Shown: in pieces, positions 56,619-64,000 of the stretch
Layout: each line of letters starts with the position of its first letter
Numbering within the stretch: the stretch's first letter is position 1
From: Marilutibacter spongiae
Lineage (GTDB): Bacteria > Pseudomonadota > Gammaproteobacteria > Xanthomonadales > Xanthomonadaceae
NCBI RefSeq assembly: GCF_014145325.1
Contig: NZ_JACHTF010000010.1
Span: 1 to 64,000 of the forward strand
DNA length: 64,000 nt
Direction: 5' to 3'
Notes under the pieces: generated by a model
The model's input: only the letters and a program-made list of their open reading frames with translations
What the model was told of the DNA's origin: nothing
Databases searched by the model: none
Position numbers and translations under genes: made by a program

Positions 56619-56880
56619 GCCGATCGCCCCGCCGCCAGCCCGGGGCGCGACCCGGTACAAGCCCTGTTGAAGTGGATCATGCGTGGTCCCGCCTCCCTGG
56701 AAAGGCCGCCGAGCCGGCGCCCGGCTCCCGGAGGATAGCCCGTCGCCACGGCCGGCGGCCGCCTGTGCGGCACGCCGGCGCCCGCACGACGGCCCGCCCT
56801 CGCCGGGAGCGGGCCGCAGCGGCGCGAACCGCACTGCACACCCACGACAACGCATCTCGTGCCCGCCCCCCTACCTCGGC

Positions 56881-56886
56881 TAGAAT
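56881..56886 (+). promoter_or_regulatory. Likely -10 box of pyrH
   Basis: TAGAAT lies 29 bp before the pyrH ATG; no convincing -35 was found. Because tsf ends in a strong terminator 9 kb upstream, pyrH needs its own promoter. Confidence 0.5.
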
Positions 56887-56915
56887 CGTCGCGTTCACCC
56901 ACCATCGAGACCTCA

Positions 56916-57638
56916 ATGTCCGCACTCGCCCACCGCCGCGTCCTGTTGAAACTTTCCGGCGAGGCCCTGATGGGAGACGAGGACTACGGCATCGACCCGA
57001 AGATGATCGGCCGCCTGGCGCGCGAAGTGATCGAAGCGCAGCAGGCCGGGGCCGAGGTCGCGCTGGTGATCGGCGGCGGCAACATCTTCCGCGGCGCCGG
57101 CCTCGCGGCCTCGGGCATGGAGCGCGTCACCGGCGACCACATGGGCATGCTGGCCACGGTCATCAACGCGCTGGCCATGCAGGACGCGCTGGAGAAGCTC
57201 GGCGGCAAGGCCCGGGTGATGAGCGCACTGAAGATCAACGACGTCTGCGAGGATTACATCCGCCGACGCGCGATCCGCCACCTCGAGAAGGGCCGCCTGG
57301 TGATCTTCGCCGCCGGCACCGGCAACCCGTTCTTCACCACCGATTCGGGCGCGGCGCTGCGCGCGATCGAGATCGGCGCGGACCTGCTGCTGAAGGCGAC
57401 CAAGGTCGACGGCGTCTACGACAAGGACCCCAAGAAGCATCCCGACGCGGTCCGCTACGACACCCTGACCTACGACCAGGTCATCCAGCGGGACCTGCAG
57501 GTCATGGACACCGCGGCCTTCGCACTGTGCCGCGACAGCGGCCTGCCGCTGCGCATCTTCGACATGAGCCAGCCGGGCATGCTGCTGCGGATCCTGCAGG
57601 GCGAGGACATCGGCACCCTGGTCAGCGGCCGGGACTGA
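56916..57638 (+). CDS. pyrH: UMP kinase
   Basis: 240-aa hexameric amino-acid-kinase-fold enzyme making [47 protein letters not shown] and [15 protein letters not shown] are typical. The start at 56916 gives the standard N-terminus. It is usually directly downstream of tsf but here is separated by 9.2 kb. Confidence 0.97.
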   Translation: MSALAHRRVLLKLSGEALMGDEDYGIDPKMIGRLAREVIEAQQAGAEVALVIGGGNIFRGAGLAASGMERVTGDHMGMLATVINALAMQDALEKLGGKARVMSALKINDVCEDYIRRRAIRHLEKGRLVIFAAGTGNPFFTTDSGAALRAIEIGADLLLKATKVDGVYDKDPKKHPDAVRYDTLTYDQVIQRDLQVMDTAAFALCRDSGLPLRIFDMSQPGMLLRILQGEDIGTLVSGRD

Positions 57639-57715
57639 GCCGCCGGCCCCGTGCGCCGCCCCTGCCGGGGCGCGTGTAATAGTGTCCCCGCCGCGTGCAT
57701 GGGAGGATCGTCCCC

Positions 57716-58624
57716 ATGCACGGACACCACCATCACCACGACGGCACGCGCGCCTTCGCCGCCGTCACCCTGATCAACCTGGCCTACACCGCCCTCGAGG
57801 CCGGCTATGGCTTCGCGATCAACTCGCTGGCGCTGCTGTCGGACGCGCTTCACAACCTTGGCGACGTGCTCGGGCTGGGCCTGGCCTGGGGTGCCGCGGT
57901 TCTGGCGCGGCGACCTCCGACCGCACGCCATACCTACGGCTGGCGCCGCGCCACCCTGCTGTCGCCGCTGGCCAACTCCCTGCTCCTGGTTGCGTTCTCC
58001 GGCGCGCTCGCCTGGGAAGCGGTGCGCCGCTTCACCCAACCGCCTGAGATCCCGGCGACGACGGTGATCGTGGTCGCCGCGATCGGCATCGCGGTGAACC
58101 TGGGCGGCGCCTGGCTGGTCCGCGACGGGCACGACCACGACCTCAACCGACGCGGGGCGTTCCTGCACCTGGTGGCCGACGCCGCGGTATCCGTGGCCGC
58201 CGTCCTGGCCGGCCTGGGCATGGCGTGGCAGGGCTGGGCCTGGCTGGACCCCGCCACCGCCCTGCTGATCGGCGCGGTGGTCGCGTTCAGCGCCTTCGGC
58301 CTGCTGCGCGAGAGCTTCAACGCCGCGATGGACGCGGTGCCCGCCGGCATCGACCAGGACGAGGTCCAGCGGTTCCTGGCGCAGCAGCCCGGGGTCGGCG
58401 CGGTCCACCACCTGCACATCTGGTCGCTGGGCGCGGGCGAGATCGCGATGACCGCCCACCTGGTGAGGCCGCCGGACGCCGACCACGATGGCTTCATCGA
58501 CCGCCTCAACCGCGAACTCGACGCACGCTTCGGCATCAACCACCCGACGCTGCAGGTCGAGCACGGGCGCGAATGCGAGCACGACCAGCACGTCCGCGCC
58601 CCGCACGGGCACCCCGCCGACTGA
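57716..58624 (+). CDS. Cation diffusion facilitator (zinc/cobalt exporter)
   Basis: 302-aa inner-membrane metal/proton antiporter. The N-terminus [10 protein letters not shown] is His-rich. Membrane helices include [15 protein letters not shown] and [10 protein letters not shown], with the H/D metal-site residues of CDF helices 2 and 5. A cytoplasmic C-terminal domain ([20 protein letters not shown]) is present. The ATG at 57716 is chosen because GGGAGG lies 9 nt upstream; an in-frame GTG at 57695 is less likely. It interrupts the usual pyrH-frr adjacency. Confidence 0.94.
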   Translation: MHGHHHHHDGTRAFAAVTLINLAYTALEAGYGFAINSLALLSDALHNLGDVLGLGLAWGAAVLARRPPTARHTYGWRRATLLSPLANSLLLVAFSGALAWEAVRRFTQPPEIPATTVIVVAAIGIAVNLGGAWLVRDGHDHDLNRRGAFLHLVADAAVSVAAVLAGLGMAWQGWAWLDPATALLIGAVVAFSAFGLLRESFNAAMDAVPAGIDQDEVQRFLAQQPGVGAVHHLHIWSLGAGEIAMTAHLVRPPDADHDGFIDRLNRELDARFGINHPTLQVEHGRECEHDQHVRAPHGHPAD

Positions 58625-58676
58625 ACCCGGCGGGACGGCGCGCGGGCGTCGTCGCGGCCTTCGGCCCCGCATCGCA

Positions 58677-58682
58677 TATAAT
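58677..58682 (+). promoter_or_regulatory. Consensus -10 box of frr
   Basis: TATAAT lies 33 bp before the frr ATG. The -35 region is weak. It suggests that frr and the downstream lipid/envelope genes have a promoter of their own. Confidence 0.6.
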
Positions 58683-58715
58683 CCGGCGGTTACCGACACA
58701 GGACCGGAGCCGGCG

Positions 58716-59273
58716 ATGCTCAACGAGATCAACCAAGACGCCAAGACCCGCATGAACAAGAGCGTGGAAGCGCTCCGGCAGGACCTCACCAAGGTGCGGA
58801 CCGGCCGGGCTTCGACCGCGCTCGTCGACGGGCTCAAGGTCAACTACTACGGCTCGGACATGCCGTTGACCCAGGTGGCCAGCGTCGCCGTGACCGACGC
58901 CCGCTCGCTGACCATCACGCCATGGGAGAAGCCCATGGTGGCCGCGGTGGAGAAGGCGATCATCAACTCCGACCTGGGCCTGACACCCAACACCGCCGGC
59001 ACGGTGATCCGCATCAACCTGCCTGCGCTGACCGAGGAGCGCCGCCGCGAGCTGTCCAAGGTGGTCCATGCCACCGGCGAGGACGCCAAGGTCGCCATCC
59101 GCAACATCCGCCGCGACGCCAACCACCAGATCAAGGAGCTCCTGAAGGAGAAGGAGATCACCGAGGACGACGTGCGCCGCGCCGAGGACGACATCCAGAA
59201 GCTGACCGACAGCGCCATCAAGGACGTCGACGAGGTGGTCAAGGCCAAGGAACAGGAACTGATGGCGGTTTGA
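58716..59273 (+). CDS. frr: Ribosome recycling factor
   Basis: 185 aa, exactly the usual length. Motifs: [52 protein letters not shown] and the C-terminal coiled part. GGAGCCGGCG precedes the ATG. Confidence 0.98.
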   Translation: MLNEINQDAKTRMNKSVEALRQDLTKVRTGRASTALVDGLKVNYYGSDMPLTQVASVAVTDARSLTITPWEKPMVAAVEKAIINSDLGLTPNTAGTVIRINLPALTEERRRELSKVVHATGEDAKVAIRNIRRDANHQIKELLKEKEITEDDVRRAEDDIQKLTDSAIKDVDEVVKAKEQELMAV

Positions 59274-59293
59274 CGGCAACGCCCGTCGCCAGC

Positions 59294-60061
59294 ATGTCCC
59301 CCGAGCCCGCCATCGGCCCCGAGTCCGGCACCCCGCGCCACCTGGCCGTCATCATGGACGGCAATGGCCGCTGGGCCGAACGCCGGCGCCGGCCACGCAT
59401 GATCGGCCACCGCGCCGGCGCGCGCGCGGTCAACGTATGCATCGATTTCTGCCTGGAGCGCGGCATCCGGGCGCTGACCCTGTTCGCGTTCTCCAGCGAG
59501 AACTGGGGACGGCCGGAGGACGAAGTCGGCGCGCTCATGAAGCTGTTCATGAACGCGCTTGAGCGCGAGGTCGAGGAATTGCACCGGCGGGGCGTGCGCG
59601 TGCGCTTCATCGGCGAGCGGGGGCGCTTCAGCGAGGCGATCCGGCAGCGCATGGACGAGGCCGAGGCGGTGACCGCGGGCAACGACCGGCTCCACCTGAG
59701 CATCGCCGCCAGCTACGGCGGGCGCTGGGACATCGCCCAGGCCGCTCGCGCGCTCGCTCAGGACGTGGCCGCCGGGCGGCTCTCGCCCGACGCGATCGAC
59801 GAACACGCACTGCACGTCCGCACCTGCCTGGCCGACCTGCCGCCGCCGGACCTGTTCATCCGCACCGGCGGCGACCTGCGCATCAGCAACTTCCTGCTCT
59901 GGCAACTGGCCTACACCGAGCTGTGGTTCACCGAGGCACTGTGGCCCGAGCTCGACGCCGCGACCCTGCAGTCCGCCCTGGACGACTACGCCCGCCGCCA
60001 GCGCCGCTTCGGCCTGACCGGCGCCCAGGTGGCCGCGCCCCGAACCGAGACTTCCGCATGA
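59294..60061 (+). CDS. uppS: Undecaprenyl diphosphate synthase
   Basis: 255-aa cis-prenyltransferase making the C55 carrier for cell-wall synthesis. Asp22 in [13 protein letters not shown] is the catalytic acid; [11 protein letters not shown] and [19 protein letters not shown] are family motifs. ATGA overlap with cdsA. Confidence 0.97.
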   Translation: MSPEPAIGPESGTPRHLAVIMDGNGRWAERRRRPRMIGHRAGARAVNVCIDFCLERGIRALTLFAFSSENWGRPEDEVGALMKLFMNALEREVEELHRRGVRVRFIGERGRFSEAIRQRMDEAEAVTAGNDRLHLSIAASYGGRWDIAQAARALAQDVAAGRLSPDAIDEHALHVRTCLADLPPPDLFIRTGGDLRISNFLLWQLAYTELWFTEALWPELDAATLQSALDDYARRQRRFGLTGAQVAAPRTETSA

Positions 60062-60897
60062 CCCGCACCCGCCTGATCGCCGCCCTGGTGATGGCCCCCC
60101 TCGCCATCGCCGCCATCCTGCTGCTGCCCACGCCCTGGTTCATGGCGCTGGCCGCGGTGGTCTTCCTCGGTGGCCTCTGGGAATGGTTCGACCTGGCGGA
60201 CGTCAGCGACAACCTGGCCCGGGCCGTCCTGCTGGCCGCCAACCTGGCGCTGATGGTGGCGCTGGTGTGGGCGTCGCGCTCGACCGCGGGCTTCAGCTTC
60301 GTGCTGCTGCAGCTGGTCTCGGTGCTGGGCGTCGCCTGGTGGCTGCTGGCCCTGCTGTGGCTGGGGCGCTACGACTTCGCCAGCGACCCCGATTCCCATG
60401 CGCGGGCGATCAAGCTCGCGGCCGGCACCATGAGCCTGGTACCGGCCTGGTGCGCGCTGGCCTGGATCCATGGCGGCGCGGACCCCAACAGCCACCGCTG
60501 GGTGTTCGTCGCGCTGGGCATCGTGTGGGCCGCCGATTCCGGCGCCTACTTCGCGGGCCGCACGCTGGGCAAGCGCAAGCTGGCGCCGCGCATCAGCCCC
60601 AACAAGACCATCGAGGGCCTGGTCGGCGGCGTGGTCGCGGGCCTGGTGGCCGGCCTCGGGCTGAGCCTGTTCGCCGGCGCCAGCCTGGCGCAGCTGCCCT
60701 GGATCGCCCTGGCGATCGTGTTCGCGGTGCTGTTCTCGGTGGTCGGCGACCTGTTCGAGAGCCTGCTCAAGCGCCACGCCGGGGTGAAGGACTCCGGGCA
60801 CCTGATCCCCGGGCACGGCGGCATCCTCGATCGCCTCGACGGCGTCCTCGCCGCGCTCCCGGCGTTCGCCGTCGCCAAGGCCGTGTTCGGATTCTGA
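60058..60897 (+). CDS. cdsA: Phosphatidate cytidylyltransferase
   Basis: 279-aa inner-membrane enzyme making CDP-diacylglycerol. About eight membrane helices; the CDS signature is [21 protein letters not shown], ending [14 protein letters not shown]. The ATG at 60058 overlaps uppS. Confidence 0.97.
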   Translation: MTRTRLIAALVMAPLAIAAILLLPTPWFMALAAVVFLGGLWEWFDLADVSDNLARAVLLAANLALMVALVWASRSTAGFSFVLLQLVSVLGVAWWLLALLWLGRYDFASDPDSHARAIKLAAGTMSLVPAWCALAWIHGGADPNSHRWVFVALGIVWAADSGAYFAGRTLGKRKLAPRISPNKTIEGLVGGVVAGLVAGLGLSLFAGASLAQLPWIALAIVFAVLFSVVGDLFESLLKRHAGVKDSGHLIPGHGGILDRLDGVLAALPAFAVAKAVFGF

Positions 60898-60899
60898 GC

Positions 60900-62075
60900 A
60901 TGGCCCCGGCACGCGACATCGCCGTCCTCGGCGCGACGGGCTCGATCGGCACCTCTGCGCTCGACGTCATCGCCCGCCACCCCGACCGCCTGCGGGTCGG
61001 CCTGCTGGCCGCCGGCAGCAACGTCGACGCCCTGCTCGCCCTGTGCCGGCGGCACCGGCCGCGGCACGCGGTCATCGCCGACGCCGCGGCGTTCCCGGCC
61101 CTGCGCGATGGCTTGCGCGAGGCCGGTCTCGACACCACCGCCCACCCCGGCGACGCGCTCGACGCCCTGGTCGAGGGCGATGCCTGCGACACCGTCGTCG
61201 CCGCGATCGTCGGCGCGGCCGGGCTGCCCTCGACCCTGGCCGCCGCCCGCGCCGGCAAGCGCCTGCTGCTGGCCAACAAGGAGTCGCTGGTGCTGGCCGG
61301 CGAACTGCTCATGGCCGCAGCCCGCGACGGTGGCGCGACGATCGTGCCGATCGACAGCGAACACAATGCGATCTTCCAGTGCCTGCCCGACCGGCACGCG
61401 CATGCCGGCCTTCGACGCCTGGTGCTGACCGCGTCCGGCGGCCCGTTCCGGGGCCGCAGCCGCGCCTCGCTCGCCGACGTGACGCCCGCGCAGGCGATCG
61501 CGCACCCGAAGTGGTCGATGGGGCCGAAGATCTCGGTCGACTCGGCGACCTTGATGAACAAGGGGCTGGAGGTCATCGAAGCGCACCACCTGTTCGCCGT
61601 CCCCGGCGAGCGGATCGACGTGCTCGTGCATCCGCAGAGCCTGGTCCATTCCCTGGTCGAATTCGTCGACGGCTCCACCCTCGCCCAGCTGGGCCTGCCC
61701 GACATGCGCACCGCGCTCGCCGTTGGCCTGGCCTGGCCGGAGCGGATCGCGTCGGGGGTCGGCGGGCTCGACCTGCTGGCCGAGGGCGGGCGGCTGGAGT
61801 TCGAGCCGCCCGACCTGGAGGCCTTCCCCTGCCTGCGGCTGGCCTTCGACGCGCTCGCCGCCGGCGGCACCGCCCCGGCGGTGCTCAACGCGGCCAACGA
61901 AATCGCGGTTTCAGCCTTTCTTCAGGGGCGGGTGGGTTTCCTGAGCATCCCCCGCCTGATCGAAGACGCCATGACGGCCCTGCCCCCGGCCCCAGCCCGC
62001 ACGCTCGATGCCCTGGCCGAGGCCGACACCGCGGCACGGCGACATGCCGCGGCCGCCCTGGCCCGTTTCGCATGA
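60900..62075 (+). CDS. dxr: 1-deoxy-D-xylulose 5-phosphate reductoisomerase
   Basis: 391-aa MEP-pathway enzyme for isoprenoid precursors. NADPH-binding [15 protein letters not shown] at the N-terminus, [12 protein letters not shown], and the metal-site [22 protein letters not shown] and [23 protein letters not shown] are typical (read in parts). It begins 2 nt after cdsA. Confidence 0.97.
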   Translation: MAPARDIAVLGATGSIGTSALDVIARHPDRLRVGLLAAGSNVDALLALCRRHRPRHAVIADAAAFPALRDGLREAGLDTTAHPGDALDALVEGDACDTVVAAIVGAAGLPSTLAAARAGKRLLLANKESLVLAGELLMAAARDGGATIVPIDSEHNAIFQCLPDRHAHAGLRRLVLTASGGPFRGRSRASLADVTPAQAIAHPKWSMGPKISVDSATLMNKGLEVIEAHHLFAVPGERIDVLVHPQSLVHSLVEFVDGSTLAQLGLPDMRTALAVGLAWPERIASGVGGLDLLAEGGRLEFEPPDLEAFPCLRLAFDALAAGGTAPAVLNAANEIAVSAFLQGRVGFLSIPRLIEDAMTALPPAPARTLDALAEADTAARRHAAAALARFA

Positions 62076-62174
62076 ACGTCCCATTCCGGACCCGACCGCG
62101 ATCCCGGTTAGACTGGGACCACGCCACCCTCCTCCTGAGCACGCAGATGACGCCGCACGATACGGGTAGCCGCC

Positions 62175-63536
62175 ATGGGTGAGTTCATCGGCTCGATCTG
62201 GTGGCTGATCGTCAGCCTCGGCGTGCTGGTCACGATCCATGAATACGGGCACTTCTGGGTCGCCCGGCGCTGCGGCGTGAAGGTGCTGCGCTTCTCGATC
62301 GGCTTCGGCCGCCCGCTGTGGATGAAGCGGGGTCGCGACGGCACCGAGTACGCCATCGCCGCCCTGCCGCTGGGTGGCTACGTGAAGATGCTCGACGAAC
62401 GCGAGGGCGAGGTCGCCGCCAACGAGGTGGGCCAGGCCTTCAATCGCAAGTCGGTCTGGAAGCGCATCGCGATCGTCGTCGCGGGACCCGTCGCCAATCT
62501 CTTGCTGTGCGTGGCCCTGTTCTGGGGCATGTTCGTGATCGGGCGCCCGGACTTCGCGCCGGTGGTCGGCCAGGTCGAGCGCATCGCCCAGCAGGCCGGC
62601 CTGCGCGAGGGCGACACCGTCCGCGCGGTGGGCGACCGGGCCACGCCGACCTGGAGCGAGGTGCAGATGGCCCTGCTGCCGGCGGCGCTCGACCGCGCCG
62701 ACATCGACCTGCAGGTCGCCGGCACGGATGGCACGGACCGCATCGTGCGCCTGCCGCTGAGCCGCCTTCCGGAACACTTCGACGAGCGCAATGCCATTGG
62801 CGTGATCGGCCTGGTGCCGCGCCATGCGCGGGTCCCCGCCATCGTGGGCCGGGTCGCGCCGGACACGGCGGCCTGGGGCGTGCTGGCCGAGGGCGACCGC
62901 ATCACCGCGATCGACGGCGAACCGGTCCAGGACTGGCGCGACATCGGGCCGCTCGTGCAGGCCCTGGGCGCGCACGGCGGCCCGGCGATGATCGAGGTCG
63001 AGCGCGATGGCGAGCGCCTGGCCCTGGAGATCGAGCCCCGGCTGTCCCAGCTGGAGACGGGCGAGGCGTACTGGGCATTGGGCGTGCAGTCGACCGGCCG
63101 CAGCGACCCCCGACACGACGCGCTGCTGCGCTACGGGCCCTTGCAGGCCGTGCCGGCGGCGTTCGCCGAGGCCACGCACCAGGCCCGGGAACTGTTCGCG
63201 ATGATCGGCCGGGCCTTCACCGGACGGGTCTCGGTCGAGAACACCGTCGCCGGGCCGATCACCATCGCCCGCGCCACCAATGCCTTCGCCGGCCAGGGCC
63301 CGGCCTGGTACCTGTCGATCCTGGCCCTGCTGTCGCTCAGCCTGGGCATCCTGAACCTGCTGCCGATCCCGATCTTGGACGGCGGGCACCTGCTGTATTA
63401 CCTTATCGAGTTGGTCAAGGGCAGCCCGGTGAGCGAGCGCGTCATGGCCGCCGGGCAATACGTCGGCCTTGCATTGATTGCCGGGCTGATGGGCCTGGCG
63501 TTCTACAACGACATCGTGAACAACCTGGTGCGCTGA
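62175..63536 (+). CDS. rseP: Site-2 protease RseP
   Basis: 453-aa inner-membrane zinc metalloprotease that cleaves anti-sigma factors such as RseA and clears signal peptides. HEYGH at 22-26 (H22, E23, H26) is in the first membrane segment; NLLPIPILDGGHL near the C-terminus carries the third ligand Asp. Two periplasmic PDZ domains lie between. Cleavage of FecR-type regulators by RseP is known, so it may serve the signalling operon nearby. 99 nt after dxr. Confidence 0.97.
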   Translation: MGEFIGSIWWLIVSLGVLVTIHEYGHFWVARRCGVKVLRFSIGFGRPLWMKRGRDGTEYAIAALPLGGYVKMLDEREGEVAANEVGQAFNRKSVWKRIAIVVAGPVANLLLCVALFWGMFVIGRPDFAPVVGQVERIAQQAGLREGDTVRAVGDRATPTWSEVQMALLPAALDRADIDLQVAGTDGTDRIVRLPLSRLPEHFDERNAIGVIGLVPRHARVPAIVGRVAPDTAAWGVLAEGDRITAIDGEPVQDWRDIGPLVQALGAHGGPAMIEVERDGERLALEIEPRLSQLETGEAYWALGVQSTGRSDPRHDALLRYGPLQAVPAAFAEATHQARELFAMIGRAFTGRVSVENTVAGPITIARATNAFAGQGPAWYLSILALLSLSLGILNLLPIPILDGGHLLYYLIELVKGSPVSERVMAAGQYVGLALIAGLMGLAFYNDIVNNLVR

Positions 63537-63605
63537 TGACGGCCACCGCCCTCGACCCCATGGCGCCCGCAATGCCGGGCGTGCAGTGAATCCCAACCGG
63601 ACGTG

Positions 63606-64000
63606 ATGATGACGCGAACACCCAATCGCCGCCTGCTTGCCCTTGCCCTGACCACTGCCCTGTATCCCGCCGTGGTGCTTCCCGCAATGGCGCAGGAGGC
63701 CGGGCAGGCCCTGCCCAGTCCGTTCTCGCCGGACTACGCCGCGCCCGAAGCGTCCCCCGCGCCCGCCCCGATGCCCGGCGCGAGCGCGTTCCGCGTCAGC
63801 GACATCCGCGTCGATGGCCTGCAGCGCATCGCCGCCGGCACGGTGTTCACCTACCTGCCCGTCGAGCGTGGCGACACCCTCGACCAGGCCAAGGCCGGCG
63901 AGGCGATCCGCGCGCTCTACAAGACCGGCTTCTTCGAGGACATCAGCCTCTCGCGCCAGGGCGACATCCTCGTGGTCACCGTCCGCGAACGCCCGGCGAT
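63606..64000 (+). CDS. bamA: Outer-membrane assembly factor BamA (5' part)
   Basis: The first 131 codons are visible and open to the window edge. A signal peptide ends near residue 29 (PAMA|QE). After a Pro/Ala-rich linker begins POTRA1: FRVSDIRVDGLQRIAAGTVF, YLPVERGDTLD and ALYKTGFFEDISL. Position after rseP is as expected. The barrel lies beyond the window. ATG 63609 is an alternative start. Confidence 0.95.
   Translation, partial: MMTRTPNRRLLALALTTALYPAVVLPAMAQEAGQALPSPFSPDYAAPEASPAPAPMPGASAFRVSDIRVDGLQRIAAGTVFTYLPVERGDTLDQAKAGEAIRALYKTGFFEDISLSRQGDILVVTVRERPA

Noticed and set aside
56619-56855. 79-residue N-terminal extension of the FecI-like sigma factor
   Set aside because: Arg/Gly/Pro-rich and without similarity to ECF sigma N-termini; it would also nearly reach the pyrH promoter.

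Overview
The window is a GC-rich chromosomal segment of a gammaproteobacterium in the Xanthomonadaceae (Lysobacter/Luteimonas/Xanthomonas-like). The evidence is the codon use, the gene order (map-glnD-dapD-yffB-dapE next to rpsB-tsf, then pyrH-frr-uppS-cdsA-dxr-rseP-bamA), and the many large TonB-dependent receptors. No transposase, prophage or CRISPR array was seen. Nearly all sequence belongs to intact genes, many joined by ATGA start/stop overlaps.

Region 1 (1-24.1 kb): after nth and a prolyl-hydroxylase-like oxygenase comes what looks like one phosphate-starvation supercluster. It holds a secreted lipoprotein, a TonB-dependent receptor, a complete type II secretion operon gspC-N, an OprO/OprP-type phosphate porin, and pstSCAB-phoU. 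Candidate Pho boxes with 11-bp periodicity precede four of its transcription units. The layout suggests that low phosphate switches on outer-membrane uptake, high-affinity transport and secretion of scavenging enzymes together.

Region 2 (24.1-26.5 kb): an HvfA/HvfB/HvfC (bufferin-like) RiPP operon. The precursor has six EG[K/S]CG motifs arranged around an EF-hand pair, and an ECF-type promoter motif lies upstream. Region 3 (26.5-45.5 kb): housekeeping genes: rnt, a SugE/Gdx guanidinium exporter behind a guanidine-II (mini-ykkC) riboswitch, rlmB, rnr, tRNA-Leu(CAG), rnk, parC, tpm, asnB behind a putative attenuator, a penicillin-acylase-family enzyme, then dapE-yffB-dapD-glnD-map.

Region 4 (45.5-64 kb): rpsB-tsf, a 1-kb intergenic region of palindromic repeats including a 113-bp tandem array, a minus-strand cell-surface-signalling operon (fecI-like sigma, fecR, STN-type TonB receptor, S8 protease autotransporter), then pyrH, a CDF metal exporter, frr, uppS, cdsA, dxr, rseP and the start of bamA. 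The signalling operon and repeats separate tsf from pyrH, which are usually adjacent.
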